Shown piece by piece: positions 51,932 through 60,685 of a stretch of DNA of 64,000 nt. Location: positions 124,001 to 188,000 of the forward strand of contig NZ_LQIX01000055.1 of NCBI RefSeq assembly GCF_001500045.1, written 5' to 3'. The notes under the pieces are model-generated. The model was not told where the DNA came from, ran no database searches, and worked only from the letters and a program-made list of their open reading frames with translations. The translations under genes were made by a program, and so were the position numbers. Origin of the DNA: Mycobacterium sp. GA-1199. Its GTDB lineage: Bacteria; Actinomycetota; Actinomycetes; Mycobacteriales; Mycobacteriaceae. How positions within the stretch are numbered: the first letter of the stretch is position 1; each line of letters opens with the position of its first letter.

Positions 51932-51985
51932 ACCGTTCAGCTGCGCGCTGGCACGAAGACCGTTGGATAAGGGATCATCGCAGGC

Positions 51986-54175
51986 ATGACGAAAGCCGGG
52001 ATCCAGGTTCGTGACAGCGACGGCGAATCACCGTCGGCAACCGTCCGAACGATGCCGTCGGACTCCGGTGACTCGGCGCCCGAAGCCCCGCCCGCGGCAA
52101 CGGCCCCCGCCGTCGAGAACGCGCTACCCGAAGACCGCTACCTGAACCGCGAGCTGAGTTGGCTCGACTTCAACGCCCGCGTGCTGGCGTTGGCCGCCGA
52201 TACGTCGCTTCCCCTGCTGGAGCGGGCGAAGTTCCTTGCGATCTTCGCGTCGAATCTCGATGAGTTCTACATGGTCCGGGTCGCCGGATTGAAACGCCGC
52301 GATGAGATGGGGCTGTCGGTGCGCTCTGCCGACGGGCTATCACCCCGCGAACAGTTGCGTCGCATCAACGAGCGAACTCAGCACCTCGCCAACCGGCACG
52401 CCCATGTGTTCCTCGATTCGGTGCGTCCTGCGCTGGCCGACGAAGGCATCGTGATCGTCACGTGGGCCGAACTCGACGAGGCCGAACGCACGCGGTTGTC
52501 CACCTATTTCCACGAACAGGTGTTCCCGGTACTGACGCCGCTCGCCGTGGATCCGGCCCACCCGTTCCCCTTCGTGAGTGGCCTGAGCCTGAATTTGGCG
52601 ATCACCGTAAAACATCCCGACGACGGTGGGCAGCACTTCGCCCGAGTCAAGGTGCCCGACAACGTAGAACGGTTCGTCGAACTGGCCGCCCGCGAAAGCG
52701 ATGCCAGGATCGTGCGCTTCCTGCCGGTAGAAGAACTGATCGCGGCGTTCCTTCATGTCCTGTTCCCCGGACTGGAGATCGTCGAGCACCACGCGTTCCG
52801 CATCACGCGCAACGCCGATTTCGAGGTCGAAGAGGACCGCGACGAAGACCTGCTGCAAGCGCTCGAACGGGAGCTGGCCCGGCGTCGATTCGGTTCCCCG
52901 GTCCGGTTGGAAGTCTCCGACGACATGACCGAGAGCATGCTCGAATTGCTGCTGCGCGAACTCGACGTCGCGCCCGGCGATGTCATCGAGGTGCCCGGGT
53001 TGCTCGACCTGTCCTCGCTGTGGCAGATCTACGATCTCGATCGCCCCGCCCTCAAAGACCGGCCGTTCGTGCCGGCCACCCCGCCGGCGTTCGGCGAGCG
53101 GGAGACACCCAAGAGCATCTTCTCGACGCTGCGCGACGGCGACGTGCTGGTGCACCACCCGTACGACTCCTTCTCCACCACCGTGCAGCGGTTCATCGAA
53201 CAGGCCGCGGCGGATCCGAACGTATTGGCGATCAAGCAGACCCTGTACCGCACCTCGGGTGACTCACCAATCGTCAACGCGCTCATCGACGCTGCGGCGG
53301 CGGGTAAGCAGGTCGTCGCGCTCGTCGAGATCAAGGCCCGGTTCGACGAGCAGGCCAACATCAAGTGGGCACGCGCATTGGAGCGTGCCGGCGTGCACGT
53401 CGTGTACGGGCTCATCGGACTCAAGACTCACTGCAAGACGTGTCTGGTGGTGCGTCGGGAGGGATCGCTGATCCGGCGTTACTGTCACATCGGCACCGGC
53501 AACTACAACCCCAAAACTGCGCGGCTGTATGAGGACATCGGACTGCTGACGGCCGCGCCCGACATCGGCGCGGATCTCACCGACCTGTTCAACTCGCTGA
53601 CGGGCTACTCGCGCAAGGATTCCTACCGCAACCTTCTGGTGGCCCCCCAAGGGGTCCGAAGGGGCATCATCGAGCGCATCGAACGGGAGATCGTCGCCAC
53701 CCGCGACGGCGCCGAGGGGCGGATCAGGCTGAAAGCCAACGCGTTGGTGGACGAGCAGGTCATCGATGCGCTGTACCGCGCGTCGCAGGCCGGTGTGCGG
53801 GTCGAGGTGGTGGTTCGGGGTATCTGCGCGCTACGACCCCATGCCCCTGGATATTCGGACAACATCGCCGTCCGCTCGATCCTCGGCCGGTTCCTCGAAC
53901 ACTCGCGGATCATCCACTTCCGCGCGATCGACGAATTCTGGATCGGCAGCGCCGACATGATGCATCGCAATCTCGATCGGCGCGTCGAAGTGATGGCCGA
54001 AGTCAAAGATCCGCGGCTGAAGGCGCAACTGCACGAGATCTTCGAGTCGACGATGGACCCGTCCACCCGGTGTTGGGAGTTGGGCGTCGACGGTAAGTGG
54101 ACGGCGTCGCCGCAGGAGGGTCACACTGTTCGCGACCATCAGGTCTCGTTGATGGAGCGCCACCGGCAACCATGA
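51986..54175 (+). CDS. ppk: polyphosphate kinase 1
   Basis: Makes inorganic polyphosphate from ATP. The 729-residue protein has an about 45-residue variable N terminus, the N domain beginning YLNRELSWLDFNARVL, the H domain, and two phospholipase-D-like C domains containing the histidines in GLKTHCKTCLVV and YCHIGTGNYNPKTARLY (phosphohistidine) and SADMMHRNLDRRVE. Starts with an ATG at 51986. Followed 80 bases later by mutT1. Confidence 0.96.
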   Translation: MTKAGIQVRDSDGESPSATVRTMPSDSGDSAPEAPPAATAPAVENALPEDRYLNRELSWLDFNARVLALAADTSLPLLERAKFLAIFASNLDEFYMVRVAGLKRRDEMGLSVRSADGLSPREQLRRINERTQHLANRHAHVFLDSVRPALADEGIVIVTWAELDEAERTRLSTYFHEQVFPVLTPLAVDPAHPFPFVSGLSLNLAITVKHPDDGGQHFARVKVPDNVERFVELAARESDARIVRFLPVEELIAAFLHVLFPGLEIVEHHAFRITRNADFEVEEDRDEDLLQALERELARRRFGSPVRLEVSDDMTESMLELLLRELDVAPGDVIEVPGLLDLSSLWQIYDLDRPALKDRPFVPATPPAFGERETPKSIFSTLRDGDVLVHHPYDSFSTTVQRFIEQAAADPNVLAIKQTLYRTSGDSPIVNALIDAAAAGKQVVALVEIKARFDEQANIKWARALERAGVHVVYGLIGLKTHCKTCLVVRREGSLIRRYCHIGTGNYNPKTARLYEDIGLLTAAPDIGADLTDLFNSLTGYSRKDSYRNLLVAPQGVRRGIIERIEREIVATRDGAEGRIRLKANALVDEQVIDALYRASQAGVRVEVVVRGICALRPHAPGYSDNIAVRSILGRFLEHSRIIHFRAIDEFWIGSADMMHRNLDRRVEVMAEVKDPRLKAQLHEIFESTMDPSTRCWELGVDGKWTASPQEGHTVRDHQVSLMERHRQP

Positions 54176-54255
54176 CGGACTTCCTCACCGCCAGGGACTT
54201 TCACAATCGTCGTCGTGGGCCGCGCGGGTGCCCAGAATGATCTGCAGGAGTTGAG

Positions 54256-55179
54256 GTGCCGAAGCAGACATCCGAGACCGGCTCCGATGCGGAGACGATC
54301 CTGGCCGCCGGGGCGGTGTTGTGGCGGCCGAACGGCGAACCCGATGCGCCGGAAGTCGCGCTGATCCACCGCCCCCGTTATGACGACTGGTCGCTGCCCA
54401 AGGGCAAGGTGGACCCCGGGGAGACCGAGCCCGTGACCGCCGTGCGCGAGGTGTGCGAAGAGACCGGGTACACGGCGCATCTCGGCCGACGACTCAGTTC
54501 GGTGAGCTATCCCGTCGAGGGCGGTAAGAAGAAGGTGCGCTACTGGGCGGCGCGCGTGGTCGGCGGCGAGTTCAGCCCCAACGACGAAGTCGACGAGCTC
54601 AAGTGGTTACCCCTGCCGGCGGCGATCAAACAACTGGATTATCCGCATGACCGAAAGGTGCTGCGCCGCTTCGCGAAGTATCCGGCCGACACCAAGACGG
54701 TGCTGATCGTCCGCCACGCCACCGCCGGCAGCAAGTCTCGGTTCAAAGGTGATGACCGCAAACGGCCCTTGGACAAGAACGGCCGCGCGCAGGCGCAGTC
54801 ACTGGTCGCGCTGCTGCTCGCCTTCGGCGCCGACCAGTTGTTCGCGGCGGACAGAGTGCGCTGTGTGTCGACATTGCAGCCACTGGCAGAAGAACTCGGG
54901 CAGACCATCCGAAGTGACGAGCTGCTGACCGAGGAGGCGTACGCGGAAAACCGCAAAGTGGCCCGACAACGCTTCCTCGAGATCGCCGGCACCCCTGGCA
55001 CGCCGGTGATCTGCACGCAGGGCAAGGTGATTCCGGACCTCATCGAATGGTGGTGCGAGCGCGACGGTGTGCGGCCCGACAAGTCGCGCAATCGCAAGGG
55101 CAGCACCTGGGTGATGTCGCTTCACAACGGCCGGTTGATCGCGGCGGACCACATGGGCAGTCCACTGGCCGTGAAATGA
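54256..55179 (+). CDS. mutT1: 8-oxo-(d)GTP/diadenosine polyphosphate hydrolase MutT1
   Basis: Two-domain mycobacterial MutT1, 307 residues. N-terminal Nudix domain with the full box (GKVDPGETEPVTAVREVCEETGY), then a histidine-phosphatase domain with the RHG-type motif IVRHATAGSKS and a second catalytic region ending in QGKVIPDLIEWW. M. tuberculosis MutT1 is known to clean 8-oxo-dGTP and to cleave diadenosine polyphosphates. Starts at a GTG behind a CAGGAG site. Convergent with hupB. Confidence 0.94.
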   Translation: MPKQTSETGSDAETILAAGAVLWRPNGEPDAPEVALIHRPRYDDWSLPKGKVDPGETEPVTAVREVCEETGYTAHLGRRLSSVSYPVEGGKKKVRYWAARVVGGEFSPNDEVDELKWLPLPAAIKQLDYPHDRKVLRRFAKYPADTKTVLIVRHATAGSKSRFKGDDRKRPLDKNGRAQAQSLVALLLAFGADQLFAADRVRCVSTLQPLAEELGQTIRSDELLTEEAYAENRKVARQRFLEIAGTPGTPVICTQGKVIPDLIEWWCERDGVRPDKSRNRKGSTWVMSLHNGRLIAADHMGSPLAVK

Positions 55180-55262
55180 CGCCCACACGTTGAATGCAAG
55201 TTCCGGCGGACTCCCGCCCGGAAAGATTGAGCCGTAGATGTTTTGGCGGGCGTAAAACGCGA

Positions 55263-55295
55263 ACACGCCGTGGGTCGCGCAGACCCACGGCGTGT
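55263..55295. terminator. bidirectional terminator mutT1 / hupB
   Basis: A perfect 14-base stem (ACACGCCGTGGGTC / GACCCACGGCGTGT) with a 5-base loop between the convergent mutT1 and hupB. No T-run; the stem strength and place support a terminator serving both genes. Confidence 0.75.
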
Positions 55296-55305
55296 CCGGT
55301 CGGAG

Positions 55306-55848
55306 CTACTTGCGACCGCGCTTGGCCGCCGACTTCTTGGCCGGTGACTTCTTGGCGGCGGTCTTCTTGGCCGCCGTCCGCTTGGTCGCGGCCTTCTTGG
55401 CCGGCGACTTCTTGGCGGCGGTCTTCTTGGCCGCCGTCCGCTTGGTCGCGGCCTTCTTGGCCGGAGCCTTCTTCGCGGCACTCTTCTTGGCCGGCGACTT
55501 CTTGGCCGCCTTGCGGGCACTTCCCGCCGTAACGCCTCTCTTCACTGCTGGTCCTTCCGCCGGGAGGCGTTGCGCCCCAGAGACAACGGCTTTGAACTGA
55601 GCGCCGGGCCGGAATGCCGGCACGGAGGTGGGCTTCACCCGGACGGTCTCGCCGGTGCGCGGATTACGTGCGACGCGTGCCGCGCGGCGGCGCTGTTCGA
55701 AAACGCCGAAGCCGGTAATGGTGACGCTGTCACCCTTGTGCACCGCGCGCACGATGGTGTCAACGACATTCTCCACCGCGGCGGTGGCCGACCGACGATC
55801 CGAGCCCATTTTCTCCGTGAGTACGTCGATGAGCTCTGCTTTGTTCAT
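55306..55848 (-). CDS. hupB: DNA-binding protein HupB with lysine-rich tail
   Basis: Nucleoid protein HU with a histone-H1-like tail. The first about 95 residues are a standard HU domain (MNKAELIDVLTEKMGSDRRSATAAVE, GFGVFEQRRRAARVARNPRTGE). The last about 75 residues are PAKK/AAKK/TAAKK repeats that bind DNA and RNA. Total 180 residues (M. tuberculosis has 214). Two exact copies of a 20-residue unit come from a 60-base tandem repeat in the DNA. The ATG at 55848 follows a GGAGGTT site; the open frame upstream is unconserved. Confidence 0.95.
   Translation of the reverse strand: MNKAELIDVLTEKMGSDRRSATAAVENVVDTIVRAVHKGDSVTITGFGVFEQRRRAARVARNPRTGETVRVKPTSVPAFRPGAQFKAVVSGAQRLPAEGPAVKRGVTAGSARKAAKKSPAKKSAAKKAPAKKAATKRTAAKKTAAKKSPAKKAATKRTAAKKTAAKKSPAKKSAAKRGRK
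55339..55458 (-). repeat. 60-base tandem repeat in the hupB tail, 2 units
   Basis: Units 55339-55398 and 55399-55458 differ at one base only (ccggTgac against ccggCgac). A related partial unit follows. They encode repeated PAKKAATKRTAAKKTAAKKS segments. Confidence 0.9.
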
Positions 55849-56037
55849 GCATAACCTCCGGAAACCAGTGGTCCTCTTTGGACCGACTAGAGGACACGGT
55901 AAACCCATTCCCCATTGATTTCCAAGAGCCACGCGCAGTTTCAGGCGAAGCCAGCGAACTTTCTTGCCCCCCTTGACCTCCAGAGGGGCCCCGGAGAACC
56001 GGGTTCACAGACGGTGATTTCGGCTCACCGGCCGCCG

Positions 56038-56634
56038 TTATCCGGTCGGCAGAGTCCGCGGTTTCCAGTCCGGCCTGCGCGCTTCATAAGCCGCGATATC
56101 ATCGCATTTGCGCAGCGTAAGGCCTATATCGTCGAGTCCGGAGAGCAATCGCCAGGCCGTATAGTCGTCAATTCTGAACGGCACCATAACCGTTCCGGCG
56201 GCGATGGTTCGATCTTGAAGATTCACAGTGATTTCCAGGCCTGGCTGCTCCTCGATGAGCTTCCATAAAATTTCCACATCGTCTTGCGGAATTTCGGCCG
56301 CCAGAAGCCCGGCCTTGCCCGCATTGCCCCGAAAGATGTCGGCGAAGCGGGACGAGATGACGACCCGGAAGCCGTAATCCATAAGCGCCCACACGGCATG
56401 CTCGCGTGACGAACCGGTGCCGAAATCGGGGCCGGCGACCAATACCGAGCCTTTGTCGAACGGGGGCAGGTTCAATACGAACGACGGGTCGTTGCGCCAG
56501 GCGGCGAACAAACCGTCCTCGAAACCCGTTCGTGTAACTCGCTTCAGGTAGACCGCCGGGATGATCTGATCGGTGTCCACATTCGACCGACGCAGTGGGA
56601 CGCCGATGCCGGTGTGGGTGTGAAAAGCCTGCAT
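56038..56634 (-). CDS. leuD: 3-isopropylmalate dehydratase small subunit
   Basis: Small subunit of the isopropylmalate isomerase of leucine synthesis, 198 residues. It starts MQAFHTHTGIGVPLRRSNVDTDQIIPA, the conserved swivel-domain opening, and contains GPDFGTGSSREHAVWAL. The ATG is 14 bases after the leuC stop, so the two are one operon. Confidence 0.95.
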   Translation of the reverse strand: MQAFHTHTGIGVPLRRSNVDTDQIIPAVYLKRVTRTGFEDGLFAAWRNDPSFVLNLPPFDKGSVLVAGPDFGTGSSREHAVWALMDYGFRVVISSRFADIFRGNAGKAGLLAAEIPQDDVEILWKLIEEQPGLEITVNLQDRTIAAGTVMVPFRIDDYTAWRLLSGLDDIGLTLRKCDDIAAYEARRPDWKPRTLPTG

Positions 56635-56648
56635 GCCGTGTGCTCCTA

Positions 56649-58109
56649 TCAGTCGGTCAGGTCTGCGGGCGAGGACAACGTGCCACGCACCGCGGTGGCC
56701 GCCGCGACCGCGGGAGACACCAGATGCGTACGACCGCCCTTGCCTTGCCTGCCCTCGAAATTCCGGTTGGACGTGGACGCACAACGTTGACCCGGTGACA
56801 GCTGGTCGGGGTTCATCCCCAGGCACATCGAACACCCCGCCTGACGCCACTCCGCGCCAGCGGCGGTGAAGATCTCTCCGAGCCCTTCGGATTCGGCCTG
56901 CAGCCGCACGCGCATCGATCCGGGCACGATCAGCATGCGCACCCCCTCGGCGACCTTGCGACCGCGCAGCACGTCCGCGGTCACCCGCAGATCCTCGATG
57001 CGGCCGTTGGTGCACGAGCCGACGAAGACGGTGTCGACCGCGATGTCACGCATCGCGGTCCCAGGCCGAAGGTCCATGTAGGCCAACGCCTTTTCGGCCG
57101 CTTGCCGTTCGCCCTCGTCGAATATCAACTCCGGGTCGGGCACCGAATCGGACAGCGGCACCCCTTGGCCCGGGTTGGTACCCCACGTGACGAAGGGGCT
57201 CAGGGTCGACGCGTCGATGTAGACCTCGGTGTCGAATTCGGCACCCTCGTCAGTGCGAAGGCTGCGCCACGCGGCGACCGCTTGGTCCCACTGTTCGCCC
57301 TGCGGGGCGTGCGGACGCCCGCGAAGAAACTCGAACGTGGTGTCGTCCGGTGCCACCATGCCGGCCCGCGCACCCGCCTCGATACTCATGTTGCAGATCG
57401 TCATCCGGCCTTCCATCGACAGCGATTCGATGGCGCTGCCGCGGTATTCGATGACGTGGCCCTGCCCTCCGCCGGTACCGATCTTGGCGATCACGGCGAG
57501 GATGATGTCCTTGGCGCTCACTCCGTCGGGAAGCTCACCGTCGACGTTGACCGCCATGGTCTTGAACGGGCGCAACGGCAGAGTCTGCGTGGCGAGTACG
57601 TGCTCGACCTCCGACGTGCCGATCCCCATCGCCAGCGCGCCGAACGCTCCATGCGTCGAGGTATGGCTGTCGCCACACACAACCGTCATACCGGGCTGCG
57701 TCAATCCGAGTTGCGGTCCGATGATGTGCACGATGCCCTGTTCGGCATCGCCCATCGGATGCAACCGGATGCCGAATTCTTCGCAGTTGCGCCGGAGGGT
57801 CTCCACTTGTGTGCGCGACACCGGGTCCGCGATCGGCTTGTCGATGTCGACCGTCGGCACATTGTGGTCCTCGGTGGCGATGGTCAGATCCGGTCTGCGC
57901 ACCGAACGCCCGGCCAGCCGCAGCCCGTCGAACGCCTGAGGGCTGGTCACCTCGTGCACGAGATGCAGGTCGATGTAGATCAGATCGGGTTCGCGCGCAG
58001 CGCCCTCACCGCCGCCTTCGACGACGACGTGGTCGGCCCACACCTTTTCGGCCAACGTGCGCGGTGTGTCACCGGGCCTGCGGGCAGCGCTGGAAACATC
58101 GGTCGACAT
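56649..58109 (-). CDS. leuC: 3-isopropylmalate dehydratase large subunit
   Basis: Aconitase-family enzyme with a 4Fe-4S cluster, 486 residues. Cluster-ligand cysteines are in VGSCTNGRIEDL and CSMCLGMNPDQL; substrate residues in VCGDSHTSTHGAFGALA. Divergent from an IclR-type regulator with a 38-base gap containing an inverted repeat. First gene of leuCD. Confidence 0.95.
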   Translation of the reverse strand: MSTDVSSAARRPGDTPRTLAEKVWADHVVVEGGGEGAAREPDLIYIDLHLVHEVTSPQAFDGLRLAGRSVRRPDLTIATEDHNVPTVDIDKPIADPVSRTQVETLRRNCEEFGIRLHPMGDAEQGIVHIIGPQLGLTQPGMTVVCGDSHTSTHGAFGALAMGIGTSEVEHVLATQTLPLRPFKTMAVNVDGELPDGVSAKDIILAVIAKIGTGGGQGHVIEYRGSAIESLSMEGRMTICNMSIEAGARAGMVAPDDTTFEFLRGRPHAPQGEQWDQAVAAWRSLRTDEGAEFDTEVYIDASTLSPFVTWGTNPGQGVPLSDSVPDPELIFDEGERQAAEKALAYMDLRPGTAMRDIAVDTVFVGSCTNGRIEDLRVTADVLRGRKVAEGVRMLIVPGSMRVRLQAESEGLGEIFTAAGAEWRQAGCSMCLGMNPDQLSPGQRCASTSNRNFEGRQGKGGRTHLVSPAVAAATAVRGTLSSPADLTD

Positions 58110-58117
58110 CTTGACTA

Positions 58118-58153
58118 TCTCACAATCTGGGAAGTTAGTATCTCCTTGTGAGA
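58118..58153. promoter_or_regulatory. inverted repeat operator between leuC and the IclR-type regulator
   Basis: TCTCACAA (58118-58125) and TTGTGAGA (58146-58153) form 8-base arms with a 20-base spacer in the 38-base divergent gap. It spans the regulator's start codon and the leuC leader, so one protein could control both genes. In Corynebacterium the related LtbR binds at this place. Confidence 0.65.
58136..58141 (+). promoter_or_regulatory. candidate -10 element of the IclR-type regulator
   Basis: TAGTAT fits the TANNNT -10 form and ends 6 bases before the GTG start, implying a leaderless transcript. Inference from spacing. Confidence 0.4.
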
Positions 58154-58849
58154 CAGGATAGCGGCATCGGCGTATTGGACAAAGCCGTGGGCGTGCTGCA
58201 CGCGGTCGCCGATTCGCCCTGCGGGCTGGCCGAACTGTGCGAGCGCACAGGCTTGCCGCGCGCCACGGCGCACCGTCTTGCCGCGGGCCTGGAAACCCAT
58301 CGATTGCTGGCGCGCAACGGCGACGGCCGGTGGCGGCTCGGTCCCGGCCTGACCGAATTGGCCGGACAGGTCAACGATCCGCTCGTGGCCGCGGGCGCGG
58401 TCGTCCTGCCCCGGTTGCGCGAGATCACCGGCGAGAGCGTGCAACTCTACCGCCGCGAGGGCACCTCACGGATCTGCGTGGCGGCGCTGGAACCTCCTGC
58501 CGGGCTGCGGGATACCGTGCCGGTCGGCAGCACGCTGCCGATGACGGCGGGCTCCGGCGCCAAGGTTCTGCTGGCGTATGCCGACGCGGCCACCCAGCAG
58601 GCCGTACTCCCGAACGCGAAGTTCACCGATCGCACGCTCGCCGAGGTGCGCAAGCGCGGATGGGCGCAGAGCGCCGCCGAACGCGAGCCTGGTGTGGCGA
58701 GTGTCTCGGCTCCGGTGCGAGACGGACGCGGCGTGGTCATCGCCGCGGTGTCGGTGTCCGGGCCGATCGACCGGATGGGCCGGCGGCCGGGGGCGCGGTG
58801 GGCCGCTGATCTGTTGGCCGCTGCCGACGCCCTGGCGCGGCGCCTGTGA
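58148..58849 (+). CDS. IclR-family regulator of leucine synthesis (LtbR/NdgR-like, Rv2989 orthologue)
   Basis: A 233-residue IclR protein: winged helix-turn-helix at about residues 8-66 (VLDKAVGVLHAVAD, LPRATAHRLAAGLE) and a C-terminal ligand-binding domain with the GSGAKVLLAYAD and VASVSAPVRDGRGVVIAAVSVSGP motifs. The gene is divergent from leuC; the orthologue in Corynebacterium (LtbR) represses leuB and leuCD, and Streptomyces NdgR lies at the same place. Starts with GTG at 58148, probably leaderless. Confidence 0.9.
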   Translation: MRQDSGIGVLDKAVGVLHAVADSPCGLAELCERTGLPRATAHRLAAGLETHRLLARNGDGRWRLGPGLTELAGQVNDPLVAAGAVVLPRLREITGESVQLYRREGTSRICVAALEPPAGLRDTVPVGSTLPMTAGSGAKVLLAYADAATQQAVLPNAKFTDRTLAEVRKRGWAQSAAEREPGVASVSAPVRDGRGVVIAAVSVSGPIDRMGRRPGARWAADLLAAADALARRL

Positions 58850-58880
58850 GAGTGACGCAGTTCGCAGAACGCGAAATCTG

Positions 58881-58953
58881 TACCCCCGATGGGATTCGAA
58901 CCCACGCTACCGCCGTGAGAGGGCGGCGTCCTAGGCCGCTAGACGACGGGGGC
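58881..58953 (-). tRNA. tRNA-Glu (anticodon CTC)
   Basis: On the minus strand GCCCCCG...CGGGGGT forms the acceptor stem (last pair G-U) with discriminator A; the anticodon stem CCGCC/GGCGG holds loop CTCTCAC (anticodon CTC), and the T arm has GTTCGAATC. 73 bases. The CCA end is not encoded. It is the second tRNA gene after gltX, 62 bases beyond tRNA-Gln. Confidence 0.93.
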
Positions 58954-59015
58954 TAGAACTGGTTTCCGGATGGCCAGCATATCTCAGCGAGATTTGTCGG
59001 CCTAATCACGGTCGT

Positions 59016-59090
59016 TGGCTGGGGTACCAGGACTCGAACCTAGAATGGCTGAACCAGAATCAGCTGTGTTGCCAATTACACCATACCCCA
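59016..59090 (-). tRNA. tRNA-Gln (anticodon CTG)
   Basis: Minus strand: acceptor stem TGGGGTA...TACCCCA, anticodon stem GCTGA/TCAGC with loop TTCTGGT (anticodon CTG), T arm GGTTCGAGTCC. The 3' CCA is encoded (59016-59018). It lies 119 bases after the gltX stop on the same strand. Confidence 0.94.
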
Positions 59091-59115
59091 TCGACAGTCC
59101 GTAACCGCAGGTCAC

Positions 59116-59131
59116 GGGCCTTTTTTGGCCC
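59116..59131 (-). terminator. hairpin between gltX and tRNA-Gln
   Basis: GGGCC and GGCCC flank six bases (A6 on the minus, T6 on the plus strand). A short stem in the spacer between gltX and the tRNA genes; it could be a processing or weak termination signal. Tentative. Confidence 0.35.
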
Positions 59132-59209
59132 CCTCGCGCGGCGGGCGGAACCCCGTCGCGCGCGGTATCGGACCGACGTGCAGACTACCAAAGATTTTCA
59201 ACGCCCTTT

Positions 59210-60685
59210 TCACGCCTCGGCTTCCGCGGCGGCTCGCGCCCTCCCGGCCCGCAGTCGGGCCAGGCTGCGTTCACGCCCCAGCAGGTCAAGCGATTCGAAC
59301 AGCGGCGGGCTGACCGAAGCTCCCGTGGCGGCGACGCGGATCGGACCGAACGCCTTGCGCGGCTTGAGCCCGAGGCCCTCGAGCAGCGCCTCCTTGAGGG
59401 CCGCCTCGATCGCCGGGGTGGTCCAGTCGCCGACGTTCTCCAGGGCGCCCAGCGCGGCGTCGAGCACCGCGACCGCCTCGGCCTTCAACTCCTTGGCCGC
59501 CGACTTCTCGTCGAGCGTGAACTCCGCGTCGTTGAGGAACCGCAACAGGTCCCACGCATCGCCGAGCACCACTATGCGGGTCTGCACGAGCGCGGCGGCT
59601 TCGGCGAAGCGGTCGTCGTCGAGGCCGGTGTCGTGACCGTGCTCGGTGAAGTAGGCCCTCAGACGGGCGGTGAACTCCTGTTCGCTCAGCATCCGGATGT
59701 GTTCTGCGTTCAGCGCGTCGGCCTTCTTCTGGTCGAACCGGGCCGGATTCGAGTTGACGTCGGCGACGTCGAAGGCCGCCACCATCTCGTCGAGGCTGAA
59801 AACGTCACGGTCCTCGGCGATTCCCCACCCCAGCAGGGCCAGATAGTTCAGCAGGCCTTCCGGGATGAAGCCCCGTTCGCGATGTACGAACAGGTTGGAC
59901 TGGGGATCGCGCTTGGACAGCTTCTTGTTGCCGTCTCCCAGAACGCTTGGCAGGTGCGCGAACTCGGGAATCCGGTCCGCTACGCCGATCCGCATCAGAG
60001 CCTGGTACAGCGCGATCTGGCGGGGCGTCGATGACAGCAGGTCCTCACCGCGCAGCACGTGGCTGATCTTCATCAGCGCGTCATCGACCGGATTCACCAA
60101 GGTGTACAACGGCTCCCCGTTACCGCGGGTCAGCGCGAAATCGGGTACCGACCCGGCCGGGAACGTCGTTTCCCCGCGCACGAGATCGCGCCAGCCGATG
60201 TCCTGGTCGGGCATCTTCAACCGCACCACGGCGCGCCTGCCTTGGGCGCGCAACTCCGTCCGCTGCTGTTCGGTCAGGTCGCGGTCGAAGTTGTCGTAGC
60301 CCAATTTGGGATTGCGCCCCGCGGCCAGATGACGCGCTTCGACTTCCTCAGGCGTGGAGAACGACTCGTACGCGTCGCCGGCTTCGAGGAGCCGGGCGAT
60401 CACATCGCGGTAGAGATCGAGTCGCTCCGATTGCCGGTATGGCCCGTAGGGACCACCGACTTCGGGGCCTTCGTCCCAGTCGAGTCCGAGCCATCGCAGC
60501 GCATCGAGTATCGCGCGGTAGCTCTCCTCGGAATCGCGCGCCGAGTCGGTGTCCTCGATGCGGAACACGAAGGCGCCGCCGGTATGGCGGGCGTACGCCC
60601 AGTTGAACAGCGCGGTGCGGATCAGGCCGACGTGCGGCGTACCCGTGGGTGACGGACAGAACCGCACCCGAACATCACTTGTCAT
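59210..60685 (-). CDS. gltX: glutamyl-tRNA synthetase (non-discriminating type expected)
   Basis: Charges tRNA-Glu and, in mycobacteria, also tRNA-Gln with glutamate (the latter amidated by GatCAB). The 491-residue class I enzyme has the HIGH-equivalent PSPTGTPHVGLIRTAL and the KMSKS-equivalent KKLSKRDPQ. The ATG at 60685 shares one base with the stop of the upstream FAH gene (TGATG). tRNA-Gln and tRNA-Glu genes follow directly downstream. Confidence 0.96.
   Translation of the reverse strand: MTSDVRVRFCPSPTGTPHVGLIRTALFNWAYARHTGGAFVFRIEDTDSARDSEESYRAILDALRWLGLDWDEGPEVGGPYGPYRQSERLDLYRDVIARLLEAGDAYESFSTPEEVEARHLAAGRNPKLGYDNFDRDLTEQQRTELRAQGRRAVVRLKMPDQDIGWRDLVRGETTFPAGSVPDFALTRGNGEPLYTLVNPVDDALMKISHVLRGEDLLSSTPRQIALYQALMRIGVADRIPEFAHLPSVLGDGNKKLSKRDPQSNLFVHRERGFIPEGLLNYLALLGWGIAEDRDVFSLDEMVAAFDVADVNSNPARFDQKKADALNAEHIRMLSEQEFTARLRAYFTEHGHDTGLDDDRFAEAAALVQTRIVVLGDAWDLLRFLNDAEFTLDEKSAAKELKAEAVAVLDAALGALENVGDWTTPAIEAALKEALLEGLGLKPRKAFGPIRVAATGASVSPPLFESLDLLGRERSLARLRAGRARAAAEAEA

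Noticed and set aside
55319..55510. Repeats in hupB considered as a CRISPR-like array
   Set aside because: They are in-frame tandem coding repeats without spacers.
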